64,000 nt of DNA. Origin: Telopea speciosissima (Eukaryota; Streptophyta; Magnoliopsida; Proteales; Proteaceae). Made by a program: the position numbers and the translations under genes. Under the pieces are notes generated by a model. That model ran no database searches, had not been told where the DNA came from, and saw only the letters and a list, made by a program, of their open reading frames with translations. Below, one piece after another: positions 53,501 to 63,940 of the stretch. The DNA lies in assembly GCF_018873765.1 (NCBI RefSeq), contig NC_057924.1, positions 7,502,001 through 7,566,000 of the forward strand, in the 5' to 3' direction. Numbering within the stretch: position 1 is the stretch's first letter; each line of letters begins with the position of its first letter.

Positions 53501-55757
53501 CTTTCTCCATCTCCTCAACGACTCTATTCCAATGGCTTTATTTATTTTCTAATTTATTTTGATTCCATTCCTTTTGAGTTGTATCACAATCTCATCTTTG
53601 ACAGCAAGATTTAACCCTTTGGTTTAGTACTTGGCCCAATAGTTTGACCAAAAATATAACTCAAGATCATAGACTCTTGGACATTTTGGGTCAATGTCTC
53701 AAATGGTTGGACCCCAGTTTACTCACTGGTTCCACAATCATTCAAAACACTATTTGCAATGAAATTAGGAAATTTGGAAGTCTCAGCTAACTTGGTAGTC
53801 TAATCATAATCAATCCATGCTCATTGAGGTAATCCAAAACTTAGATGAATCAGGATAAATCTGCATTAGCAAGCACTTGACATGATTTGCAAGTCATTTA
53901 TAACACTACCCATAAAAATAACAAAAAAAGGGTACAGAGACTAAAGGGGGAAAAAAAAGTGAAACAGGCATTCCAAGATCCAAAAACAAGATCATTTAGT
54001 GCAAGCCAATACGAGTAGAACTCAAAAACTCCAAGTGTATACATAACCCCTTGATTTGATTATGTATTTACACGTCTTTGTATACATGTATATGTAAACA
54101 CCTCTTTATTCCTAGAAATATGTTTCTAGAGGATATAAATATCGACGTATAGAGGTGTTTACAGCCTTTTATATACGGAAGTGGTTGTGACCCAACCCTT
54201 AGTCTGGATGACCCAGTCAATGACATGTGAGACCGGGTCAATTTTCACTCATTGGTTTTGGATATCGTATATCCATACCTTGTGTTTATCATGTCCTCTA
54301 TCTATTTTATGTATCTTGTTTTCCTTTATTGCTTGGTTTTGGAAGCGCATGAATGAATAACCTTTCTTCCTACCTTAAAAAAAAAAAAAAAAAGACGCAT
54401 AGAGGTGTTTTTAGAAGAAGTCCATGTATAGAGGTACATCTCTTTACATCTCTACAAGGATAAGACACTTAGCACATATTCTTATGTAGGGGTACGGTAC
54501 ATCAATGCAAAGATATGTGTCTACCAAAAACTTAGAAGCATGTCTGTAATCCACCTATAAATAGACGAAGTAATTTGAATATTCAAAACGTATTTTCAAA
54601 CCTTAAAATACAACTTCAAAAATAAATAAAAAACCCCTTTAAAATACAACATTGACTTGCATGTTCCTTCAAGATATAGAAATTTTGCACATACTATATC
54701 TTCCTGTATTTTTTGCAAATTGTCACCAGATTATCATGAATATTTTTTGGTATATATTTGTAGGGAGAGGGTTGGGCATGCCGCCATCTTTCGGTAAGCT
54801 AACGACATACATTAATCTCAGGGTTAGACACTGGAGGGCAAGGGGGTATTTTCCAAATGGAGAGGAGAGAAGATGACACATGTTGGCACCTTGGCGGCAT
54901 GTCCAACCTTTTCCCATATTTGTATTTGGAAGTTGGGAGAATGTTCTCTGTGCCTGGGGCGCAGGATGCGCCCAGACACATGGGGGTGGGTGCAATAACC
55001 AACCTGCCCCCTGAGTGGCAGGCCCATGTGTCTGGGCGTAGCGCTGCGGCACAAAGAACATGAGCCCTTGGAAGTTTTACATCCTATTTTCATACTTGTC
55101 TAAGTTAATTTTCTGTGATTCTTTGCTTCCAGCTTGACCATAAAAGAGTTTGTCACAAAAGCTTCCTCTTTGGCCCAAATAATAGCCGAGATTTTAGCAG
55201 AGAATTTGGGTCTCAAGTCCTCTTTCTTCAGGGAAAGCTGTTGCTTCAACACTTGTTATCTTCGAATGAACAGATACCCACCATGTCCCTTACCCTTTAC
55301 AGTCTTTGGATTGATGCCACACACTGACACCAATTTCCTCACAATACTGCATCAAGATGAGGTTGGAGGGTTGCAGTTGGTGAAAGATGGGAGATGGGTA
55401 ACTGTTAAACCCAATCCAGAAGCTCTAATAATCAACATTGGTGACTTGTTTCAGGTAATAATAAGCTTGTAACAGTGTAACTAGCTAGCTAGGTTACTAA
55501 AAACTAATGTTAAAGGTTCTTTGCAGGCATGGAGCAGTGATGTTTACAAGTCTGTGAAACACCGAGCCATGAGCAATAGGTGGTTGGAGAGATTCTCTGT
55601 GGCATATTTCTTTTGTCCTTCTTATGATACTATAATACAGAGTAACAGGGAACCTGCGGTTTATAGAAAGTTTAGCTTTAGAGAGTATAGACAACAAGTT
55701 CAAGAGGATGTTCGAACAACAGGTAACAAGATAGGGCTTCCTAGATTTCTTCTTTGA
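47507..55757 (+). CDS. GA2OX8: Gibberellin 2-beta-dioxygenase, C20 GA2ox7/8-like, copy C (three exons)
   Basis: Exons are 47507-47967, 55133-55454 and 55527-55757; introns of 7165 and 72 bp, GT-AG. The joined frame of 1014 nt encodes 337 aa, one residue shorter than copy A (in the variable region after K-L). Key residues are all present: N-R-Y-P-P-C-P and H-T-D in exon 2, V-K-H-R-A and R-F-S in exon 3, and the exon 1 N-H-G-I-S motif. Differences from copy A include D-L-S-P-L-H for D-L-S-R-L-H, H-T-D-T-N for H-T-D-S-D next to the iron ligands, and R-W-V for R-W-I. Same expected role as copy A: inactivation of C20 gibberellins in the cytosol. Its promoter has a hairpin insertion and two CACGTG motifs. 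Confidence 0.88.
48137..48318. mobile_element. Foldback MITE (family H4) 170 bp after the exon-1 donor of copy C
   Basis: The GGATCTGGCTCCTCTTTAGG left end pairs with CTCCCTGGAGAGGAGCTC. ATGCCGCACACAT and TGTGCGGCACAG pair at the centre. Confidence 0.7.
48370..48960 (-). mobile_element. LINE reverse transcriptase relic (unit C copy)
   Basis: The minus strand reads F-L-W-K-G-T-Y-N-N-K near 48620-48655, as in the RT C-terminal region of plant LINEs. 48660-48960 matches 19600-19890. The RT core is lost here. Confidence 0.5.
48961..50280. other. Ancestral intron 1 of copy C, AT-rich, no gene seen
   Basis: Serves as the reference for 20850-22300 and 31226-31810. Contains the stretch found inverted in copy A (49260-49410 against 7210-7380). 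Confidence 0.5.
51303..51338 (+). mobile_element. Extremely 5'-truncated SINE insertion
   Basis: Only the last 18 bases of the SINE at 4188-4413 (GATACCCCTCCTGTCTCC) plus an A-rich tail. Flanked by a duplication AAAAATAGGGGTTG (51289-51302 and 51339-51352). B2 has the unfilled site near 39912. Confidence 0.65.
51590..51930 (-). mobile_element. LINE zinc-binding (zf-RVT) relic
   Basis: The minus strand 51871-51623 reads F-G-W-K-L-V-H-G-C-F-P and C-E-L-C-C-S-N-T-E-S-F-Y-H-L-F, matching the module after RT in plant non-LTR elements (C-x2-C...H-L-F). Shared with B2 (40385-40690). Confidence 0.6.
52232..52407. mobile_element. MITE with inverted ends
   Basis: AATTATCACCTTCAATTCGC and TTCTAATTCCTTCAATTCCTC on the left match the inverse of 52345-52407. 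It sits in the right arm of the long-TIR element. B2 lacks it and has an H4 hairpin nearby. Confidence 0.6.
52830..53170 (+). mobile_element. LINE RNase H 3' fragment (unit C copy)
   Basis: Orthologue of 23885-24250: H-C-F-R-E-A-N-L-V-V-D-F-L, ending F-R-F-I-S-R, then 3' UTR and an A tract at 53161-53171. Confidence 0.6.
53172..54937. other. Ancestral intron 1 of copy C with empty sites
   Basis: No gene was seen. Holds the unfilled sites of the GATCGG-type element (53931-53939) and of the copia element (54371-54395: CCTACCTT, an A tract, then AGACGCATAGAGG). Confidence 0.55.
54938..55067. mobile_element. Foldback MITE (family H2), 65 bp before the exon-2 acceptor of copy C
   Basis: GAATGTTCTCTGTGCC pairs with GGCACAAAGAACATG. 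The CAGACACATGGGG block pairs with CCCATGTGTCTG. A short direct repeat TTGGAAG flanks it (near 54928-54935 and 55068-55074). Confidence 0.7.
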
Positions 55758-55914
55758 AGCCAAATCTGCACAGAATTGAAGTAGTCTAGGGCTCTCATGT
55801 GATGTAAGGTTCCGAAATAGTAATAGTGCTTGTCTTGTTGATTCACAACTTTTGCCACATCCACCCCCACTCTTACCCAAAAAAAAAAAAAAAAAAGATT
55901 CACCAGTAATATTC

Positions 55915-56040
55915 TCTCAAACACAGGGCTGCACGCAATGATGGCCTTGCCTGAGCGGGGGTAAGGCGGTCATTGTGCGCGGCCCTGTGTCTGCATAGCA
56001 CAGGCAAGATGGGGCAGCCCGCTGTAGAAGATCTCGATCC
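55915..56040. mobile_element. Foldback MITE (family H1), left arm shortened, after copy C
   Basis: CACAGGGCTGCACGCAATGA pairs with TCATTGTGCGCGGCCCTGTG. The outer part of the left arm is missing. An A tract at 55879-55896 precedes it. Confidence 0.55.
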
Positions 56041-56319
56041 ATATATTTGTATAGAGGAGACAGTTGGGTATGCAGCTGGCTTTCTTGGAGCTAACGGCCA
56101 TGCCCAATGGAGAGGGTGGGATGAGAAGGGTAGGAGGTCATTTCCATAGGGAGTGGGAGAGAGACAGACTCAGGCTGGGCACAATGCCGGTATGCACAAC
56201 GTTTATCCTTTGTATATATAGTTATATACACATCCCAATAGGTACAATTAGGCCTGCGAAAATTGTAGTGTTAATCAGTAGTATTAACTATATTGCTATT
56301 AGTCTTGAAAGGTATAAAC

Positions 56320-57640
56320 TATTTTTTTTTTGGGATGAATAATTTTATTAAAGGCAAAAAAAAGGAGGAAGAATATACAACTGCTCAAAGGGGGCAGAAA
56401 AATCAAACCCCAAACAAGAAACAACAAAGACAACTACATAAACCTAATATGAAAACCCCAATCAAAGTCCGAGTTCGCAGCCAAAAGATGATTAATCTTT
56501 AAAAGAAAGTGGATTAGTATGAGACGGCCAATATTTTTTAATCACATCTAACAAGATAGTCTTGAAAAAAGGACAACTAAAGAATAAGTGATCAATATTT
56601 TAAATAGTATTCCAGCAACGACAATAGTTAATTAGGGATACTAAGATTCGTGTGTGCAAGAGGAATTACTGAATAGAAAGAGAATAACCAGTGAAAGTAC
56701 GCTAGGTGATGAAGCTATGTCTTGGGATGTGATTCTTGAATCAAAGCACTTTCCACCAAGACACTTTATTCCCTTTAGACTGAACTAGATCCCAAGTATA
56801 AGTAGTAGAGAGTCTCTTGTTGGGGGAAGGATTCCACATTACCAAGTCACCACTATCAGAAGGCCTTCTAGAAATATTTTGTTAGCTGATCCCAACAAGT
56901 ACAAGGTTTGAGGATGTAGGTAGGGCCAAGGCACCAAGAGCCATTATAAATAATAGAAGATACTAATGTCATCTTGTTAGAGCCAATGTCCTACCTAGTC
57001 CTTTTACCAAATACTGAGAGAAGAACTCCATATGGATACCATCAAGCCATAACCAAGTAGAAGAGTCACCATCAATCTGGAATATAATAGCATTTTGAAT
57101 GAGATGTCGGAGCTTAAGGATTTTCCTCTCGGTCCAAGAAGCATCAGGGGGACATTTTACATTCCAGCTGATTGAGTCTTTCTTGAGGTATTCAACGTAT
57201 ATCCACTTAGTCCATATAACGTCTTTCTTCTTAGCAACTCTCCAAAAAAGCTTTAAAAGATCAGCCTTGTTAACATCTTTAACTCTTTTCAAGCCAAGAC
57301 CTTCTCACTCTTAGGAAGACAAATAGAAGCCCAGCTAACAATGTGCAAAAACTTGTTGTTATCACTTCATTTCCATAGGAAAGCACTCATTATGGCCTCA
57401 ATCTTAATATAGACATGCATGAATCCCATAAACTCCAATCCAATATAAATAGGATGCTTGCATTACAACCCTAACCAACTTTAGTCTGCCTACAAAAGAC
57501 AGAAGTCTACTCTTCCACAATCGGAGCCTCTTCTTGAGTCTATCCAGGATAGGAGAACAATAGTGCAAGATAACAGTGAGGCGTTATACTTCACTAGGCT
57601 CTCTGAGCCTAAGGTGTACATTGCCCCTCGTCTTATCCCT
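56320..57640 (-). mobile_element. 5'-truncated LINE: RT C-terminus and zinc-binding region
   Basis: The minus strand 57292-56969 reads L-F-W-R-V-A-K-K-K-D-V-I-W and D-G-D-S-S-T-W-L-W-L-D-G. Near 56560-56660 it reads C-R-C-W-N-T-I, then D-H-L-F-F-S-C-P-F-F-K. It ends in an A tract (T tract on the + strand at 56321-56330). No RNase H domain is seen. Stops break it. Confidence 0.65.
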
Positions 57641-58022
57641 ATTTTTTTTTTATTGTTTTTACTTTCTTCTTTAATAATTGAATAAACAATGTTTATGTTA
57701 GAGGATGGAGAGTATCATGCATTCCTGCTTGCTTAGAGAACCCTCTCCCTTTTTTAATTTATTTTATGGCAAAAGTTTTCATGCACGGGTGTGCATGTGA
57801 ACGGCCTGCATTAAATGCCATCAGATTGGCATAAATTCCAATATAAAATAACATAAAAGTCCTTGCCCACCTTATTTCATGCATTTGATGAGAGAATCTC
57901 TTGTGTACGAATACCTTCCCCTTATTTTTTTGTTAAAATGGTTTTACCCATGGCCGTTCAATGGGAAGCTATATAAATGTGTTTCTTTCTAAGTTAATTT
58001 TTCTATGATTCTTTGCTCCCAG

Positions 58023-58082
58023 TTTGACCATAAAAGAGTCAATACAGATGCTCCAATAATCAACATTGGCGACTTGTTTAAG
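58023..58082 (+). pseudogene. GA2ox copy D: exon-2 stump
   Basis: The first 18 nt (TTTGACCATAAAAGAGTC) and last 42 nt of exon 2 remain, between an intact acceptor (CCCAG) and donor (GTAATA). An internal deletion of 262 nt removed the N-R-Y-P-P-C-P and H-T-D motifs. At 60 nt instead of 322 the exon phase is wrong. The I-N-I-G-D-L-F stretch is still readable. Confidence 0.75.
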
Positions 58083-58144
58083 GTAATAAGCTCGAAAGAG
58101 GGGATAAATAAAAACTGATGTTAAACTGGTCCTAGGACATGTAC

Positions 58145-58581
58145 CCAAGGATGTTAATGGGTTCGGTTCTAGTTTACACAGTTTCATTCAGTTCGGATAG
58201 GACTGTTTGGCCCAATTCCAATCCCTGTTTTTATGTCTCACTGGCTGCAGAACATAGGAGTGTAATCCGTTAATCTCAATAGAAATCTCCTTTCACCAAA
58301 AAAAGAAAAAGAGAAAGAAACCGGAATTGGTTCGATTTGGATTTATTAATTGTTTTTTAGTTATACAATTCGTAATCGATTTTATTAGGATATGATTAAC
58401 GGTTTTCATTTGGTTTAAGCGGCTTATTCTCCTAAATTATTTATAAAAACCGAACCGAACCAAGTAATTTTTGTAGCAGTACGTAAAACTAAAACCAAAC
58501 CAAATAATAATCGATATACCAGTTTGGATTTAAACCGTTTGATTCAGTGTCGTAGTATTTTGATTTGAAATGAACACCCTT
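58145..58581. mobile_element. hAT-like non-autonomous element in unit D
   Basis: Flanked by a perfect 8-bp duplication ACATGTAC (58137-58144 and 58582-58589). Ends AAGGATGTTAATGGG and GAACACCCTT. The interior has AACCGAACCGAACC repeats. Confidence 0.7.
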
Positions 58582-58734
58582 ACATGTACTTACATTTTAG
58601 AACTCAGGCAAGGTGGGCCGTGGGAATGGGTGTCTAGCCTGATATCTGGTTGTTGAAATCTTAATGTTAACCCAATATATCTGGGCTCTAATCTGGCCTA
58701 TACCTAGACTAAAGTGTATAATAATTATAAGGGC

Positions 58735-58880
58735 AGAAGATCACTGTCAGGCTGCGTGAAAGAGCTCGCATGGGTATCAATGGGTGAGATTTTTTCATTT
58801 CAAGGGGGTGGTGTGGTCATTTCACGTGTTCTGTGTTTGGGTGCAGGTTGCACACACGTAACCTAACAAGGATCTTTTTC
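58735..58880. mobile_element. Foldback-like element (family H3), unit D copy
   Basis: Orthologue of 10762-10935: AGGCTGCGTGAAAG on the left, TTGCACACACGTAACC on the right. Confidence 0.45.
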
Positions 58881-58892
58881 ACTAATAAATAA

Positions 58893-59030
58893 AGGCAAGA
58901 GATCTCTACTTAGTGGTGTTTCCTACGCCCGCTCGCAAGGCACCATGAGATGATGCCTTTGCCCCCCTTGGGTAGATACCCAGGCGTGCTCATCCATTGG
59001 AGAGCGTAAGAAACACCACCAAGTAGAGAT
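58893..59030. mobile_element. Foldback MITE
   Basis: AGATCTCTACTTAGTGGTGTTTC pairs with the right arm at about 59008-59030. AAGGCACC/GGTAGATACC-type inner arms pair partly. It is within unit D but not seen at the equivalent site of unit A. Confidence 0.65.
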
Positions 59031-59600
59031 CTTTTTCCCTCATATGGGGAAAGTAGCATGTTGGTCGGTCTCACACATACTCTCTCTCTTCCTGACACTT
59101 TCTTTCTTCCTTGACTTGTGAATTGTGAGTCCCATTGTATATGAAATGTGAGACACCCCTCCCATGCACTCAATGGGGGACATGAACAACATATAGATCC
59201 CTTGCCCCAAATAAATTCTTAAAAATAAGGGTGAAGAGGGGATTGAACCTGTACGTGTGTCAAAAATGAGACCTGACAGATAGACGATCGAAATTGATCA
59301 GATTGAACTGAAATCAACTGACATAAATAATTTTTTATCGGTTCCGTATTTTTTGCTTTGGCTTTTAGAAACCATTAAAAGATCAAAACCAACTAGACTG
59401 ATCGATAAGACCAACCAAAACTGGAAAAACTCAATTAAAATCCTAAAGCCCTATAAAAACCCATAGGATTCATGATTTTTTCTTTTTTTATATATAAAAA
59501 CCGAAGTCAGACCAATAATAAATGATAAGAAATACTTAAAACAAACCATTAATAGACCAAAACCAACCAGACTGATAAGTCGATATACGGGCAAAAAAAA

Positions 59601-59814
59601 GGGGGAAAATATCAAAATAGGATTGAACCAACTGTTTGACCACCTACTATAAATCTAATTGAACCATTGTGACAAATGGACATATTGTGAAATGAATTAA
59701 TTGGGATTGGGTCTGGTTGGGCCGGTCCAGGTTAAGACCATTGCCTGAACCCAAACCCAGCATGACCAGACCTTGGGTTAGGATTTCTTAATCCGATCCC
59801 GGACCAGTGGACCA
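59601..59814. other. Intergenic, no gene seen
   Basis: Contains GGTTGGGCCGG/CCAGACC-type repeats typical of low-complexity transposon interiors. It ends where the L27a promoter elements begin. Confidence 0.45.
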
Positions 59815-60532
<718 letters not shown>

Positions 60533-63253
60533 AAGGTTATTTCTTCTCCTAGTTATTGTTGGTTAATTAGTTAGGGTTTTAAATTTTGGTGATCCCCCTA
60601 AAATCTGTAAGAGAAACAGAGAATGAATTTTGGTACCTTTACATTGGGTTTTGTTTTAAATTTCAATCAGAACTCTACTCGTTGATGTCTTTATCGCTTG
60701 AATGAATGATGGATGGATTCGTTCTCATTGATTCAGGTGATTCATATAGATTTTGTGATTTGGAGAATTTTTTTAGTATGATCTGTTGACTATGTTTTGA
60801 TATACATGCCTTCTGCTCTTGATGGTTTAATGTTACATGAATCCGAAGTCCGAAGTTTGAGTCAGTCATCCAATGGTTCCAACATTGGTACTTGAATGAA
60901 CCAAATGAACTAATAGAAGGTTAATATATGACCAGAGACACCATACCCTTACCTCTTTCAATAACTCCTCTCCCCTACCCCCCACCCTTAATATCTTATA
61001 TTTTATATTCTTGTCCTGTTAATTCATTTTGCAGAGGCACACAAGACTTCATAATTTTCAGAAGTCTAATCTATTATTGTATCTAATCTTCATATGATCT
61101 ATAATTATGACTGAGAATGATCAAACTGTTATTCTTCCTCAAAATAAGACTGCAAACAAGAAGATTAACTTATGGCTGTCTATATTTAAGTCTACTGTTG
61201 TATTGATCATCCAACCATCAACTGATTCAATTATGCAAGGCATTACTGTTCACTTTTTTTCTTCCAATTTTGAGGAATATTAATAGTTTCTCAAGTTTTC
61301 ATTGGTTCCTATTTCTCAGGTTGATAATTTGATAATCATTTGAGGTCAAATTTTTTTTAATGTTCCGTGGATAGTTTGGTTTTCTTAGAATAGAGAAACA
61401 AGATTTCTTGAAAGGTAAGTTTCCAAAAGTGGCAAAAACGTTTTTCTTAATAGATGGCAATCTCTTGGACTCTAGACAATAGGTAATTGTAGCAATAATT
61501 TGAATGTAGACAATGATTTGTTAAGAAACTAGGCCTTTGGCTTTGTACAGTCTTTTTTTCTTCTATATTAGCTTATATTGTGTTCTTTACTGATATGATG
61601 GAACTTCTTGCATGTGTGCATACTTTTGCACGCATCATCTATCAGAGTTGAATTATTAATTCAAATGTGCTCTGTTGGTTGATTACCATATTCAGTTTTA
61701 AGCTTTTGTTAATCATCTCAAACTACTTAACTAGTCATCCCTCATTGTTTGGGATTTGAAGAGATGCATTGAGCTCATTTTTTCTTGTTTGTCTGAGGAT
61801 CCGTAGTGATGCATAAGCCCATTTTCTATAGTTTTCAAGATTTCTTGTTCTAGACAGAGCTAATATCAAATAATTCCTAACTATTTAATGGCAAACTTGA
61901 CCCAGCATGTCCTTTCTGTATGCCTGGACAAGAAAATCTCTTTCACTTAACATTGGTTTGTGCGTTTACAAGGCAGCTCTGGATTCTGCTTGCCATCTTT
62001 GGAATATATACAGACCAAACAAGAAAGTAGCTAAATCGAAGATGGCCTTTCCTCAGTCTGGGTGCACCAACTTTTGACAAGAAGGAACAGGTTACTGTTC
62101 AAGACCATAAAAGGGATTTTACACATTGGAGATGGAAGTTGAGGCAACTAATGTTAGTTTGCTGCAAGGAGGTTAGAACTCAGAAGTTACCAATATTTTA
62201 AAAATTGGGATCAGAATTGGCAAGGCCAATCCTGATCTGGATTCTGACCATCCTGATCAGCTGATCCCTATACCGAAAGTAGGGTTAGGGCTTATTCAGA
62301 CCAGTTCTTGATGGTTGAGACTAATCTCGATCCCAATTCTGGGTTTGAGACTTTAGGATTCGAAGTACTAGTCAACCTTCTGCAAGCTTAATCTATGGCT
62401 GGCTGGCCATTGAACTCTTTGTTGCTTGATAGGATTTCTTTCTCTTGATATTTCTCCATCAATTCAATTCCCCCCCCCCCCCCAACTAGTTTTGCAGGTC
62501 TAGAGTTGTCTTAGATTTGGCCAACAGATTGATAGGGTTAAATACTTGAATTTTTTGGATTGGTAGATTTGATAGTGGCAAAATGAAGCATAGGATAATT
62601 CACATGACTATCAAAAGGAGTGTGTACAAAATACTTAAAGGATGGCCATACGTTTGGAGGCTGGGCCATTTCAAGGGGGTCAGGTTTACTAGTCAATTAG
62701 CAAATGGCTTAGCCAGGGTTAAGAAGTGGGATTTTTGGGTTGGCTAAGGAGGTTTTTAATTCTGTAGTCTATATTTTATGTTAATTTATTGTTCTCTAAT
62801 TGGAAAAAAAAATTTGGTAAATTTGCTGAGGATCTGAATCAAGTCCGATTGAAATGTGGACTATGTTTGATGTCACCAATTATTTGAAGTTTTGTTTTTG
62901 CCCAAAAAAAACCTTTATGATACATAATTTAGTGGGTTTTTTCCCACTATAATTGTAGCTATCCCAGCTCTCTCATAACTAAAGGGTTGATTTGGTAGTA
63001 TTGCTCATTTGTCGAGGAGATTATGTGGATTAGCTAGGCTCAATCGTGGGAAAAAATTTTCCACACAGGCTGTGTGGGGATGCTTTCCCCCCTCTTTTTA
63101 ATTTTTTGGATATGGGGAATTAAATATAAATATCCCATAAAAAAAAGCCTTTTTTAAAAAAACGAAACTCGTTCCCCACTCTGGTTGATATAGACAGGGA
63201 TATTCCCCCTTCTTAGAAGATTGGGAATCCACTCCCAAAAACCAACAAACAAT
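60533..63253. other. 3' UTR of RPL27A, then intergenic sequence, no gene seen
   Basis: The transcript probably ends within 60590-60680 (AATGAATTTTGG, T-rich). The rest is AT-rich. 61870-62060 on the + strand reads C-P-F-C-M-P-G-Q-E-N-L-F-H-L-T-L-V-C-A-F, a decayed LINE zinc-binding motif. 62190-62360 has CTGATC/GATCAG repeats like the element at 24981-25410. A C tract lies at about 62469-62483. No open frame of interest was found. Confidence 0.5.
61870..62060 (+). pseudogene. LINE zinc-binding (zf-RVT) relic
   Basis: The + strand shows C-x2-C...H-L-x3-C followed by F-T-R-Q-L-W, the pattern of the post-RT zinc-binding module. Very short, with stops on both sides. Confidence 0.4.
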
Positions 63254-63430
63254 GAAATGGTTCTGGAGCCATAAGGGAGGGAATGCTAGTATTCTCTCAC
63301 ATGAAATGGCCTAGCTACTCTCATATGTACAAATCAAAAACAAGGAAATGATTCTTGAGCTACTAGGAAGGGAATGCTAGGATTCTCTCTCATGAAATGG
63401 CCTTGCTACTCTCATATGTACAAAATCATT
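63254..63430. repeat. Tandem duplication, period about 91 bp
   Basis: GAAATGGTTCTGGAGCC... (from 63254) is repeated as GAAATGATTCTTGAGCT... (from 63345). Both end CTACTCTCATATGTACAAA. About 90% alike by eye. Confidence 0.75.
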
Positions 63431-63827
63431 CTGTCATGCTTCATGGGTGAGCAACTCTATGCCGCTTGTTCATAGAACCTCCCCAAAACATAAAAATGTT
63501 AGTAATTTTTAAAGATTGTTTGATAATCTTAAGGTATCATGAAGCCATCTCAATCTATGGTTCCCCTTCCACTTCTTCCCTCTTATAAGATGATGGATTC
63601 TGCAATTTTTTAAGGGGGTGTGGGGAGGGAGGGGGGGTGGTTCTTGCATGAGAGGACATCTAATTGAATTTGAGTATGGTATTTGGTTATCTAGAATATT
63701 TCTTGGATATCCATAGGGTTGAAGTTGCCATATCACCTATCTATGTGGCGAAATTGATATTTATTCCATCTAAGCCTATTGGTCTAGAAACACTTTTGTC
63801 TTAACTAAGAATTGGAAAAGGTTTATT

Positions 63828-63940
63828 GTGGGGGAGTGTACAGCCAATGCCCAGACACACGGGGCGAGATCCCATGATGCTTCCATGCACGTTCGCATTG
63901 GCCCACGTTGGTGCACACAGGGGCTATGCTCCCCCACAGA
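63828..63940. mobile_element. Foldback MITE (H2-like)
   Basis: GTGGGGGAGTGTACAGCC pairs loosely with GGGGCTATGCTCCCCCAC. CAGACACACGGGG and the following GAGAACTC resemble family H2. Confidence 0.5.

Larger units (their letters stand above)
41965..55757 (+). repeat. Segmental duplication unit C (complete GA2ox gene)
   Basis: The most complete unit: upstream captured segment, exon 1, full intron and exons 2-3. It keeps empty sites for insertions found in B or B2 (52719-52726, 53931-53939, 54371-54395 and 50301-50310), which makes it the reference for the others. Confidence 0.75.
57930..59600 (+). repeat. Segmental duplication unit D
   Basis: 57935-58025 matches 9480-9564 just before exon 2 of copy A. 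58600-58880 matches 10640-10940 and 59470-59600 matches 11420-11530, downstream of copy A. The exon 2 interior, intron 2 and exon 3 are lost. Confidence 0.65.
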
